DNA of 6,818 nucleotides, taken from assembly GCA_014377905.1 (NCBI GenBank), contig JACMOQ010000596.1, forward strand, positions 1 to 6,818, read 5' to 3'. Below, piece by piece: positions 1 to 6,656 of this stretch. The DNA is from Acetobacteraceae bacterium (GTDB lineage Bacteria > Pseudomonadota > Alphaproteobacteria > Acetobacterales > Acetobacteraceae). Under the pieces are notes generated by a model. That model had not been told where the DNA came from. It worked only from the letters and a program-made list of their open reading frames with translations, and ran no database searches. A program made the position numbers and the translations under genes. Numbering within the stretch: the first letter of the stretch is position 1; every line of letters starts with the position of its first letter.

Positions 1-1455
1 GCCCTTGGGGCCCTCATACACCACCAGCACCACATCACCTGGTTTCACCCGGCCGGACAGGATCGCGGAAACCGCATCGTCCTGGCTTTCGTAAATGCGC
101 GCCGGCCCCTTGAAGGTCAGGATTGAGGCGTCAACGCCCGCGGTTTTCACAATACAGCCTTCGAGCGCGATATTGCCGTACAGCACCGCCAGTCCGCCAT
201 CCTGGCTGAACGCATGGGCCCGGTCGCGGATAACCCCGGTGGCGCGGTCAGAATCCAGATCATCCCAGCGCGACGACTGGCTGAACGCAATCTGGGTTGG
301 CACGCCCCCTGGTGCCGCGCGGAAGAATTCGGCGACCGTTGCGCTGTCACTGCGCTTGATGTCCCAGCGCGCCAGCCCTTCGGCCATGGTTTTGGCGTGG
401 ATAGACGACACTGACGTATCCAGCAGCCCTGCCCTGTCCAACTCGCCCAGGATGCCCATAACCCCCCCGGCGCGATGAACGTCCTCGACATGCACATTGG
501 CCACCGCCGGCGCCACTTTGCACAGAACCGGCACCTTGCGCGACAGCCGGTCGATATCCTTCATGGTGAAATCAACCCCGGCCTCATGTGCCGCTGCCAG
601 CAAATGCAGCACCGTGTTGGTCGAACCACCCATGGAAATATCGAGGCACATTGCGTTCTCGAACGCGGCCTTCGTTGCGATATTGCGCGGCAATACGCTT
701 TCGTCGTCCTGTTCGTAGTAGCGTTGCGCCAGATCAACGATCACCCGGCCGCATTCCAAAAACAATGCCTTCCGATCAGCGTGGGTTGCCAGCACCGTGC
801 CATTACCCGGCAAACCCAGGCCCAATGCTTCCACCAGGCAATTCATCGAGTTGGCGGTAAACATCCCCGAACAACTGCCGCATGTCGGGCAAGCCGCACG
901 CTCAATCACGTCAACCTCGGCATCCGTCATCTTGTCGTCGGCGGCGTAGATCATCGCGTCGATCAGATCGATTTTGCGGCTGATCCCGCCGAGCACCACT
1001 TTGCCGGCTTCCATCGGCCCGCCGGAGACAAACACCGTCGGGATGTTGAGCCGCATCGCCGCCATCAACATGCCCGGGGTGATCTTGTCGCAGTTGGAAA
1101 TGCACACCAGCGCATCGGCGCAATGGGCGTTGACCATGTATTCTACCGCATCCGCGATCAATTCGCGCGACGGCAGGCTGTACAGCATCCCGTCATGGCC
1201 CATCGCAATGCCATCATCCACCGCAATGGTGTTGAATTCCTTGGCAACCCCGCCCGATGCCTCAATCTCGCGTGCCACCATCTGGCCGAGGTCCTTCAAA
1301 TGGACATGGCCAGGCACGAACTGCGTGAAGCTGTTGGAGATGGCGATGATGGGCTTGCCAAAATCGCCGTCCTTCATGCCGGTTGCCCGCCATAATCCGC
1401 GCGCGCCGGCCATATTGCGGCCGTGGGTGGTGGTGCGGGAACGATATGCGGGCAT
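1..1455 (-). CDS. ilvD: Dihydroxy-acid dehydratase, 5' portion (C-terminus beyond window edge)
   Basis: The enzyme dehydrates 2,3-dihydroxy-isovalerate and 2,3-dihydroxy-methylvalerate to the 2-keto acids of valine/leucine and isoleucine synthesis, in the cytoplasm. The reverse strand is open for 485 codons from ATG at 1455 to the left edge, where it stops without a stop codon. The translation begins MPAYRSRTTTHGRN and closely follows the E. coli-type IlvD of about 616 residues, so roughly 130 residues are missing. Visible cofactor residues match the family numbering: Asp81 (VDDGIAMGH), Cys122-Asp123-Lys124 (SNCDKITPG; Fe-S ligand, metal ligand, carbamylated lysine) and Cys195 (CPTCGSCSG). 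The later metal-ligand Glu and catalytic Ser (about 491 and 517 in E. coli) fall outside the window. The start is fixed by homology and by a GGAGGT Shine-Dalgarno 6 nt upstream. No frameshift or internal stop is seen. Confidence 0.97.
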   Translation of the reverse strand, partial: MPAYRSRTTTHGRNMAGARGLWRATGMKDGDFGKPIIAISNSFTQFVPGHVHLKDLGQMVAREIEASGGVAKEFNTIAVDDGIAMGHDGMLYSLPSRELIADAVEYMVNAHCADALVCISNCDKITPGMLMAAMRLNIPTVFVSGGPMEAGKVVLGGISRKIDLIDAMIYAADDKMTDAEVDVIERAACPTCGSCSGMFTANSMNCLVEALGLGLPGNGTVLATHADRKALFLECGRVIVDLAQRYYEQDDESVLPRNIATKAAFENAMCLDISMGGSTNTVLHLLAAAHEAGVDFTMKDIDRLSRKVPVLCKVAPAVANVHVEDVHRAGGVMGILGELDRAGLLDTSVSSIHAKTMAEGLARWDIKRSDSATVAEFFRAAPGGVPTQIAFSQSSRWDDLDSDRATGVIRDRAHAFSQDGGLAVLYGNIALEGCIVKTAGVDASILTFKGPARIYESQDDAVSAILSGRVKPGDVVLVVYEGPKG

Positions 1456-1461
1456 TAGCGG

Positions 1462-1467
1462 ACCTCC
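1462..1467 (-). promoter_or_regulatory. Strong Shine-Dalgarno for ilvD
   Basis: On the reverse strand this reads GGAGGT and lies 6 nt before the ilvD ATG. It is the best ribosome binding site in the window and decides the ilvD start. I could not find a convincing sigma-70 promoter in the rest of the 178-nt upstream spacer. A TTGACT hexamer is present on the reverse strand near 1516-1521, but no TATAAT-like partner lies at a sensible distance. No leader peptide rich in branched-chain amino acids was seen. Confidence 0.8.
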
Positions 1468-1594
1468 GTTTAAGTAAGATAATCTTGCCGGGTTGGCGGA
1501 GTGTTGTCCAGATTCAGTCAAAGGCAACGATTTTTATTGTGTAACCAAAAAGCTCGGCTCGCTCCGCAGTCCCACGCCAACGGCAACAATTCGG

Positions 1595-1630
1595 GAAGTT
1601 TTTTTGCTTCTTTTTGTTCACAAAAAGAAG
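1595..1630. repeat. A/T-rich perfect palindrome with a third complementary arm (terminator-like or dispersed intergenic element)
   Basis: A 10-bp perfect stem, CTTCTTTTTG (1607-1616) and CAAAAAGAAG (1621-1630), encloses a TTCA loop. A further GAAG plus seven T (1595-1605) sits just to the left, so its GAAG can pair with the CTTC at 1607-1610 as an alternative fold. The stem starts 3 nt beyond the methyltransferase stop codon, where a terminator would lie. On the reverse strand, however, it is followed by an A run rather than a U run, so it is not a classical intrinsic terminator in that direction. From memory, similar T-rich/A-rich palindromes recur between genes in Acetobacteraceae genomes; I could not verify this here. 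Confidence 0.6.
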
Positions 1631-1633
1631 ACC

Positions 1634-2206
1634 TTAACTTCGCGTCAAAACGATGCAGAGATTATGAGCCGGCATGTTTTCCACCGCCGCAACCGCGTAT
1701 CCATCCGCCGCCGCCACCACATCCTCCAACCGCCTTAGCCCCCAGCGCGGGTCACGGCTGCGCAGATCGGCATCAAACGCCAGATTGGAGGGTGCGGTTG
1801 CCACGCCATCCTGAAGATAAGGGCCATACAGGATCAGCATGGCACCCAGCCCAACCGCATTGCGCAGCAGGCCAAGCGTTGCCTCCCACGGCGCGATATG
1901 GATCATGTTGCAGCACAGGACCGCGTCGGCTTGGATGATCGGCCATGCCGCGGCGGTGGCATCGAGCGGAAGCGCGGGGGTGACGTTGGGCAACCCCACG
2001 CACCAGGCATCGATGCTGGCCCTGCGTTCGCCATCAGGATCGCTGGGCTGGACCTGCCAGGCCGGCAAGGCAGCGGCGAAATACGCGGCGTGTTCGCCCG
2101 TGCCGCTGGCGATTTCCAGCAACCTGCCCGTTACCGGCAAATGGCTGAGCAACACGGCAAGGATGGCATCGCGGTTGCGTGCGGCGGCGGGGGCTGTCAT
2201 GCGCAT
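1634..2206 (-). CDS. DUF938-family SAM-dependent methyltransferase
   Basis: This is a 190-residue cytoplasmic class I methyltransferase of the DUF938 family; the methyl acceptor is unknown. Visible motifs are the N-terminal RNRDAIL (10-16), the SAM-binding motif I LEIASGTGEH (30-39), the acidic QPSDPD segment (53-58), NMIHIAPWEAT (100-110), the LYGPY strand (126-130) and the family's APSNLAFDADLRSRDPRWG stretch (138-156). Length is normal for the family, at roughly 190-210. The open frame reaches back to 2353, but that extension would lie antisense to mazG and has no family similarity. I chose ATG 2206, which has AAAAGG 5 nt upstream; ATG 2200, two codons in, is equally possible. It is divergent from mazG across only 43 nt and is followed by the palindrome near 1600. 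It may share a transcript with ilvD, though the 178-nt spacer suggests separate expression. Confidence 0.88.
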   Translation of the reverse strand: MRMTAPAAARNRDAILAVLLSHLPVTGRLLEIASGTGEHAAYFAAALPAWQVQPSDPDGERRASIDAWCVGLPNVTPALPLDATAAAWPIIQADAVLCCNMIHIAPWEATLGLLRNAVGLGAMLILYGPYLQDGVATAPSNLAFDADLRSRDPRWGLRRLEDVVAAADGYAVAAVENMPAHNLCIVLTRS

Positions 2207-2249
2207 GTATGCCTTTTGCCCCGCCTCGCCGTTGAAGGAAAGTCGCCCG

Positions 2250-3026
2250 ATGTCCGCCGAAGCCGAACTGCGTCGCCTGCTCGACATCATGGCCGCCTTG
2301 CGCGCCCCGGTTGGCGGTTGTCCGTGGGATGTCCAGCAAAGCTTCGCCACCATCGCGCCTTACACCATCGAAGAAGCCTACGAGGTCGCCGACGCGATCG
2401 AGCGCGCGGATTTTGCCGAACTTCCCGGCGAACTCGGCGATTTGCTGTTCCAGGTGGTGTTCCACGCCCGCATGGCCGAGGAGGAAGGCCGGTTTAACTT
2501 CGCCGATGTCGCCCGCGCGATCGCCGATAAGATGATCCGCCGCCATCCCCATGTTTTCGGCACCGAACAGCGGGGAAGCGCCGCCGCGCAGACCGTGGCA
2601 TGGGAAGTTCAAAAGCAGACCGAGCGTCGTGACAAGGGGATTCTGGCTGGTATCGCCGTCGGCCTCCCTGCCCTTACCCGCGCCCACAAGCTCACCGCAC
2701 GCGCCGCCCGCGTTGGCTTTGACTGGCCGGATGCGGCCGCGATCCTGGACAAGCTCGATGAGGAAACCGCCGAACTGCGCGCCGAGCTTCCGGGTGCCGA
2801 TCCGTCGCGGCTGATGGACGAGGTCGGCGACATGCTGTTCGTGCTGGCCAATCTCGCCCGCAAGCTCGATCTTGACCCCGAAGCCTGCTTGCGCCACGCC
2901 AATGCCAAATTCACCCGGCGCTTCGGGGCGGTGGAGGCGAATTTCGCTGGCCTCGGGCGCGGGTTGGACGAAACCACGCTCGACGAAATGGAAGCGGCGT
3001 GGATCGATGTCAAAACACGGGAATAG
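2250..3026 (+). CDS. mazG: Nucleoside triphosphate pyrophosphohydrolase MazG
   Basis: MazG hydrolyses (d)NTPs, including damaged or non-canonical ones, to NMP and pyrophosphate. In E. coli it also affects the ppGpp response. The protein has 258 residues (E. coli form about 263) and two tandem all-alpha MazG domains. The N-terminal domain shows GGCPWD (22-27) and the metal-binding pattern EEAYE (41-45) with ELGD (61-64), followed by RRHPHVFG (97-104). The C-terminal domain shows LPALTRAHKL (139-148), RVGFDWP (154-160), EETAE (171-175) and DEVGD (190-194). Both acidic metal sites look intact. The open frame extends upstream to 1839 with no similarity, antisense to the methyltransferase. ATG 2250 is supported by GAAGGAA 9 nt upstream and by the family N-terminus. 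The rhodanese gene starts 3 nt after its stop, so the two are probably an operon. Confidence 0.95.
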   Translation: MSAEAELRRLLDIMAALRAPVGGCPWDVQQSFATIAPYTIEEAYEVADAIERADFAELPGELGDLLFQVVFHARMAEEEGRFNFADVARAIADKMIRRHPHVFGTEQRGSAAAQTVAWEVQKQTERRDKGILAGIAVGLPALTRAHKLTARAARVGFDWPDAAAILDKLDEETAELRAELPGADPSRLMDEVGDMLFVLANLARKLDLDPEACLRHANAKFTRRFGAVEANFAGLGRGLDETTLDEMEAAWIDVKTRE

Positions 3027-3029
3027 CCG

Positions 3030-3425
3030 ATGGCCAAAACAATGAAACAAATGCTCGAAGCCGCCGAAGCCGCCATCGAGCGCATTCCTCCTGCCGATGC
3101 GATCGCGATGCAAGGCCGTGATGACGTGGTCTTCGTCGATATCCGCGATCCACGCGAAATCGAGCGCGACGGCACCATCCCCGGCGCGTTCCGTTGCACC
3201 CGCGGCATGCTCGAATTCTGGATCGACAAGGACAGCCCCTACCACAAGCCGATATTCGATCCCGCCAAAACCTTTGTGTTCTTCTGCGCGATGGGATGGC
3301 GGTCATCGCTGTCCACCCAGACCGCCCGCGAAATGGGGCTCGAACATGCGGTCGATATCAAAGGCGGGCTGAACGCCTGGAAAGAAGCCGGCGGGACGAT
3401 CGAGACGGTGGCCAAAAAACCTTAA
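3030..3425 (+). CDS. Single-domain rhodanese-like sulfurtransferase
   Basis: This is a 131-residue cytoplasmic protein with one rhodanese fold and no signal peptide. The fold markers are VVFVDIRDPREIERDGTIPG (33-52), the active-site strand FVFFC ending at Cys86, and the C-terminal KGGLNAWKEAGG (111-122). The loop Cys86-Ala-Met-Gly-Trp-Arg is six residues long, as in sulfurtransferases that carry a persulfide, rather than the seven of Cdc25-like phosphatases. A short helical N-terminal extension (1-25) precedes the fold. Residues 59-76 (GMLEFWIDKDSPYHKPIF) form a long segment before the active-site strand, which seems typical of this subgroup. The physiological sulfur donor and acceptor cannot be told. 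It follows mazG after 3 nt, with no room for its own promoter, so it is probably translationally coupled. Its stop interlocks with that of the convergent GST gene. Confidence 0.9.
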   Translation: MAKTMKQMLEAAEAAIERIPPADAIAMQGRDDVVFVDIRDPREIERDGTIPGAFRCTRGMLEFWIDKDSPYHKPIFDPAKTFVFFCAMGWRSSLSTQTAREMGLEHAVDIKGGLNAWKEAGGTIETVAKKP

Positions 3426-4051
3426 GTCATCGGGATCATCACGTGGGTGCGGTAGGCCGGCCGCGTCGCCAGCCGATCGTACCAAGCGCGTAAATGCATC
3501 AGTTCCGGCAGATCGTCGCGCCGGAACGGCAGATTGAGCCAGCGATACGCCATGCAGCCAGCCGGGATATCACCCATGGTGAACGCCGCCCCGGCAACAT
3601 AGGCGTTGATTGCCAGATGCCGGTCGAGCCGCGCCCATAGCGCCGAGGTGGCAGTCCGCGCCGCCTCGATCGCCGCCAGATCGCGCTTTTCGGCTTGGGT
3701 CCGGATCAGGCCCCAGAATAGCACCGTCATCCCGCCCTGGATGGTGCTAATCTGCCAGTCCATCCAGCGTTCCGCGGCACCGCGGGTTTTCGCGTCAGCC
3801 GGCCACAAGCCAGTCGGGCCGTAGCTTGCGGCCAGATAACGGACGATGGAATTGGACTCCCACAGCGTGTAGCCATCATCGTCAATCGTCGGCACCACGC
3901 CATTCGGGTTCATCGCCAAATACCAGTCCTGGTCATTGCCGCCGAACGCGCCGCCAACATCGCGTCGGTCATAGGCCAGCCTGCATTCATCGGCGGCCCA
4001 TAGCGCTTTTTGCACGTTGATCGAATTGGCACGTCCATGGATCGTCAGCAT
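3422..4051 (-). CDS. Glutathione S-transferase family protein
   Basis: This is a 209-residue cytosolic GST. The N-terminal thioredoxin-fold domain (about 1-77) has IHGRANSINVQKALW at its start, where Ser10 or Asn12 is the likely residue near the glutathione thiol. It also has NPNGVVPTI (48-56), with the conserved cis-proline Pro54, and the glutathione-binding WESNSIVRYL (64-73; Glu65-Ser66). The C-terminal all-helical domain (about 87-205) carries FTMGDIPAG (156-164), a version of the family's N-capping box with D160. Substrate is unknown; glutathione conjugation, peroxide reduction or thiol exchange are all possible. The start ATG 4051 is the only reasonable in-frame start, and its Shine-Dalgarno is weak. 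The gene is convergent with the rhodanese gene, overlapping it by 4 nt, and divergent from nagZ across 127 nt. Confidence 0.92.
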   Translation of the reverse strand: MLTIHGRANSINVQKALWAADECRLAYDRRDVGGAFGGNDQDWYLAMNPNGVVPTIDDDGYTLWESNSIVRYLAASYGPTGLWPADAKTRGAAERWMDWQISTIQGGMTVLFWGLIRTQAEKRDLAAIEAARTATSALWARLDRHLAINAYVAGAAFTMGDIPAGCMAYRWLNLPFRRDDLPELMHLRAWYDRLATRPAYRTHVMIPMT

Positions 4052-4178
4052 GTTTTGCGTCCCGTTATGATCGCCGCAGGAGCGCAGTATGTTCGCGGTG
4101 GTAGTCGCAGCATACGGTAAGCCTCCTCATTCGACTGGGAGTCTGGCACGACACGGGCGTATCAGATAGGCAGGGACG

Positions 4179-5174
4179 ATGATCAAAGCCGCCATAATTG
4201 GAGTTTCCGGACTGTCGCTGACCGGGCCGGAGGCGGCGATGCTGCGTGCCGATCCGCCCGCCGGGATTATCCTGTTTGCGCGCAACATCGCAGACCCCGC
4301 GCAACTCGCGGATTTTATAACACAATTGCGCGAAATCCTGCCGGCCGAGGCCGTCATGATGGTCGATCAAGAGGGCGGCCGGGTTGCCCGTCTGCGCCCA
4401 CCCCATTGGCGCGCCCATCCATCTGCCGGCAGCATCGGGGCGCTATTCGCTGAAACAGAAGCCGCCGGGCTGCGCGCCGCCTGGCTGACCGGGGCGCTGA
4501 TCGGCCTTGATTGCGCCGCCGCCGGCTTTGATGTGGTCTGCGCCCCCGTACTCGATCTGCGTCTTCCATCAGGGCACGGCGTCATCGGCGATCGCGCCTA
4601 TGGCGACGACCCTGCCGCGATCGCCAGACTCGCCCGCGCGGCGGCGGCAGGGCTGCTGGCGGCCGGCATCCAGCCGGTTGGCAAGCATGCACCCGGCCAT
4701 GGTCGGGCGCGGCTCGATAGCCATATCGCGTTGCCCGAAATCCGCGACAACGACCTCGATGCCGATCTGGTCCCCTTTGCCGCCAACATCGATCTGCCGT
4801 GGATGATGACGGCGCATATTCTTTATCCGGTGTGGGATGCGGCCCGTCCGGCAACCTTGTCGCCAACAATTATCCGCGAAATCATTCGCGGCCGGATCGG
4901 CTTCGGCGGCGTGCTGGTGTCGGATGATCTGGCAATGCACGCTTTGTCTGGCACCCCGGTGGAGCGCGCAACCGGTGCCTTGATAGCCGGGTGCGATATC
5001 GCGCTCTATTGCCCCGGCGATCTTGAAACCACATCTGCGGTGCTCGGCGCGGTGTCGGCTTTGACGGACGCCGCCCGCCACCGCCTCGCCACCGCCAGCA
5101 CCCTCGCCCAATGCCGGCGTTACGCGCTAAAAGCCGATGACCTCGCCGCCGAACGGAGCGCATTGATCCCGTGA
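4179..5174 (+). CDS. nagZ: Beta-N-acetylhexosaminidase, glycoside hydrolase family 3
   Basis: NagZ removes N-acetylglucosamine from GlcNAc-1,6-anhydroMurNAc muropeptides in the cytoplasm, a step of peptidoglycan recycling whose products can induce AmpC-type beta-lactamases in some bacteria. The protein has 331 residues, normal for NagZ (about 330-345), and no signal peptide. Key motifs are GIILFARNI (29-37), MVDQEGGRVARL (61-72), the flexible-loop signature KHAPGHGRA (169-177) with Asp180-Ser181-His182 (the Asp/His pair assisting catalysis), and LVSDDLAM (246-253), where Asp249 is the likely nucleophile. The family's usual Ile or Phe after KH is Ala here, a mild change. ATG 4179 has AGGCAGGGA just upstream. 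Its stop overlaps the GTG start of the following protease gene by 4 nt (GTGA), so the two are likely coupled. Confidence 0.95.
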   Translation: MIKAAIIGVSGLSLTGPEAAMLRADPPAGIILFARNIADPAQLADFITQLREILPAEAVMMVDQEGGRVARLRPPHWRAHPSAGSIGALFAETEAAGLRAAWLTGALIGLDCAAAGFDVVCAPVLDLRLPSGHGVIGDRAYGDDPAAIARLARAAAAGLLAAGIQPVGKHAPGHGRARLDSHIALPEIRDNDLDADLVPFAANIDLPWMMTAHILYPVWDAARPATLSPTIIREIIRGRIGFGGVLVSDDLAMHALSGTPVERATGALIAGCDIALYCPGDLETTSAVLGAVSALTDAARHRLATASTLAQCRRYALKADDLAAERSALIP

Positions 5175-5881
5175 CCGAACTTTTCCTGTCCCTGCTCGCC
5201 GCAATCCTGGCGATTACTCTGCATGAAGCAGCCCATGGTTATGCGGCGCTGGCGTTGGGCGACGATACCGCCAAGCGGATGGGGCGACTGTCGCTCAATC
5301 CGATTGCCCATATTGATCGGGTTGGCACCATCATTTTGCCCGGCCTGCTGCTGGTCGGGCAGTTACTGACCATCGGGCGGGTATCGTTCATGTTTGGCTG
5401 GGCCAAGCCCGTGCCGGTTGCCGCCGAACGTTTCGCCAACCCGCGCCAGGGTATGGCGCTGGTGGCGCTTGCCGGTCCTGCGATGAATTTTTTTCTCGCC
5501 TGGCTCGGTGGCCTCAGCCTGCACGCAACGCCCTACCTCGACCCACGGGCAGCCGCGATGCTCGGCGATTTCGCCGGCTATTTTATTCTGGCCAATCTGG
5601 TGCTTGGCCTGTTCAACCTGCTGCCGATCCCCCCGCTCGATGGTGGCCGCATCATGGTCGGCATCCTGCCGTTGCCGCTGGCGCGCTTCTGGGCCGGGTT
5701 TGAACGCGGCGGGATATTGCTGGTGCTGCTGTTTGTGTTCCTGCTGCCGCAAATACTCGCCCACTACGGCATCATCTTCGATCCGGTCGGCCAGGCGCTG
5801 AGCCAGTTGATGCCGTGGGCGGCGGGTTGGGTATTGTATCTCTCGGGCCATACCGATGGTCCTGATACGCTCAATGTCTGA
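5171..5881 (+). CDS. Site-2 protease family (M50) membrane zinc metalloprotease
   Basis: This is a 236-residue polytopic inner-membrane protein of the compact M50/S2P type without a PDZ domain. The zinc site HEAAH (His18, Glu19, His22) lies in the first membrane segment (about 4-26). The second part of the active site is the NLLPIPPLDGGR motif (149-160; Asp157 the third zinc ligand) in a later segment. Other family marks are FGWAKPVPV (75-83) and GPAMNFFLA (102-110). Hydrophobic segments are seen near 4-26, 52-70, 97-118, 133-155, 181-198 and 208-225. All catalytic residues are present, so it should be active, but its substrate is unknown. The start is GTG, overlapping the nagZ stop by 4 nt, with GGAG 12 nt upstream. 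Its last 8 nt overlap the preferred scpA start. The compact YwhC-like branch is mostly uncharacterised. Confidence 0.92.
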   Translation: MTELFLSLLAAILAITLHEAAHGYAALALGDDTAKRMGRLSLNPIAHIDRVGTIILPGLLLVGQLLTIGRVSFMFGWAKPVPVAAERFANPRQGMALVALAGPAMNFFLAWLGGLSLHATPYLDPRAAAMLGDFAGYFILANLVLGLFNLLPIPPLDGGRIMVGILPLPLARFWAGFERGGILLVLLFVFLLPQILAHYGIIFDPVGQALSQLMPWAAGWVLYLSGHTDGPDTLNV

Positions 5882-6656
5882 AATCGTGCCGCCACCTGAC
5901 GCGCTGGCATCGGGCGGGCTGGTGCTGCATCTCGACGGGTTCGAGGGGCCGCTCGACCTGCTGCTGGAATTGGCGCGCGGCCAGAAACTCGATCTCGGCA
6001 AAATCTCCATCCTCGCGCTGGTCGATCAATTTCTCGCGGTGATTGAGGGCGCGCGGAAAATCAAACTGGAGCTCGCCGCTGACTGGCTGGTGATGGCGGC
6101 CTGGCTCGCATGGTTGAAATCGCGCCTGCTGCTGCCCACGGGTCCCGAGGCCGCGGAAGAAGGGGAGGCCGCCGCCGAGGTGCTGGCCGCGCGTTTGCGT
6201 GACCTGCAGGCGATGCGCGCGGCGTCGCATTGGCTTGGCGGGCAAAGCCAGCTTGGCCAGGACGTTTTCGCCAGGGGTGCGCCGGAAGACCTGGTCGATA
6301 CCGATCGGTCCCGCCTCGCGCTCGACCTCACCGGATTATTGCGCGCCTATCTGGCCGCGCTGCGGCGCGGTGGCAGCCGGCAGAGCTACCGGCCGAAACA
6401 TCTGACGGTCTGGACGGTGAAGGACGCGCTGGGCCGGCTCGGGCGCCTGCTTGGCAGCCTGCCGGATTGGTCGTCGTTGCAGGATTTTCTACCCGAGACC
6501 GTGGGCACGCCCACCGAACGCCGCGCCGCGCTGGCCAGCACCTTGCTGGCCGGGCTGGAACTCGCCCGCGATGGCGGACTGCGCCTGCGCCAGGACCATG
6601 CCTTCGGACCCATTCTGCTGCGGCGGGAATATCCGCAGGTGGCCAACGATGTGTAA
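5874..6656 (+). CDS. scpA: Segregation and condensation protein A (kleisin)
   Basis: ScpA is the kleisin that bridges the SMC dimer and recruits ScpB, forming the bacterial condensin that compacts and segregates the chromosome. From ATG 5874 the protein has 260 residues, normal for the family. The N-terminal SMC-neck binding region carries LDGFEGPLDLLLELAR (20-35) and the helix AADWLVMAAWLAWLKSRLLLP (68-88). A variable acidic/alanine-rich middle (91-110) follows, then the C-terminal winged helix (about 212-247) ending GLRLRQDHAFGPILL. I prefer ATG 5874 because it overlaps the protease stop in ATGTCTGA. An in-frame ATG at 5856 would add six residues; neither start has a strong Shine-Dalgarno, which suggests translational coupling. 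scpB normally follows, and an ATG at 6649 overlapping the stop (ATGTGTAA) may be its start before the sequence degenerates. Confidence 0.95.
   Translation: MSEIVPPPDALASGGLVLHLDGFEGPLDLLLELARGQKLDLGKISILALVDQFLAVIEGARKIKLELAADWLVMAAWLAWLKSRLLLPTGPEAAEEGEAAAEVLAARLRDLQAMRAASHWLGGQSQLGQDVFARGAPEDLVDTDRSRLALDLTGLLRAYLAALRRGGSRQSYRPKHLTVWTVKDALGRLGRLLGSLPDWSSLQDFLPETVGTPTERRAALASTLLAGLELARDGGLRLRQDHAFGPILLRREYPQVANDV

Noticed and set aside
475..1395. Plus-strand open frame of 306 codons, antisense to ilvD
   Set aside because: The opposite strand encodes an unmistakable IlvD over the whole stretch. The frame's translation is rich in His, Arg and Gln and matches no family, typical of a GC-rich shadow frame.
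1839..2249. N-terminal extension of the mazG frame by 137 codons
   Set aside because: It lies antisense to the DUF938 methyltransferase, has no MazG similarity, and a good Shine-Dalgarno sits just before ATG 2250.
2207..2353. N-terminal extension of the methyltransferase frame to 2353
   Set aside because: It overlaps the 5' part of mazG on the other strand, and the family N-terminus (RNRDAIL) starts just after ATG 2206.
2034..3245. Minus-strand open frame of 403 codons, one of the longest in the window, antisense to mazG and the rhodanese
   Set aside because: MazG and rhodanese motifs are clear on the plus strand. The antisense product has shadow-like composition and also runs into the methyltransferase region.
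4089..4115. Weak inverted repeat (GTATG ... CATAC) in the gst-nagZ spacer
   Set aside because: Only a 5-bp outer stem with a mismatched interior; not distinguishable from chance.
4067..4120. 17-codon small open frame upstream of nagZ
   Set aside because: It has no recognisable Shine-Dalgarno-supported start, no similarity and no conserved feature. Frames this short are expected by chance.
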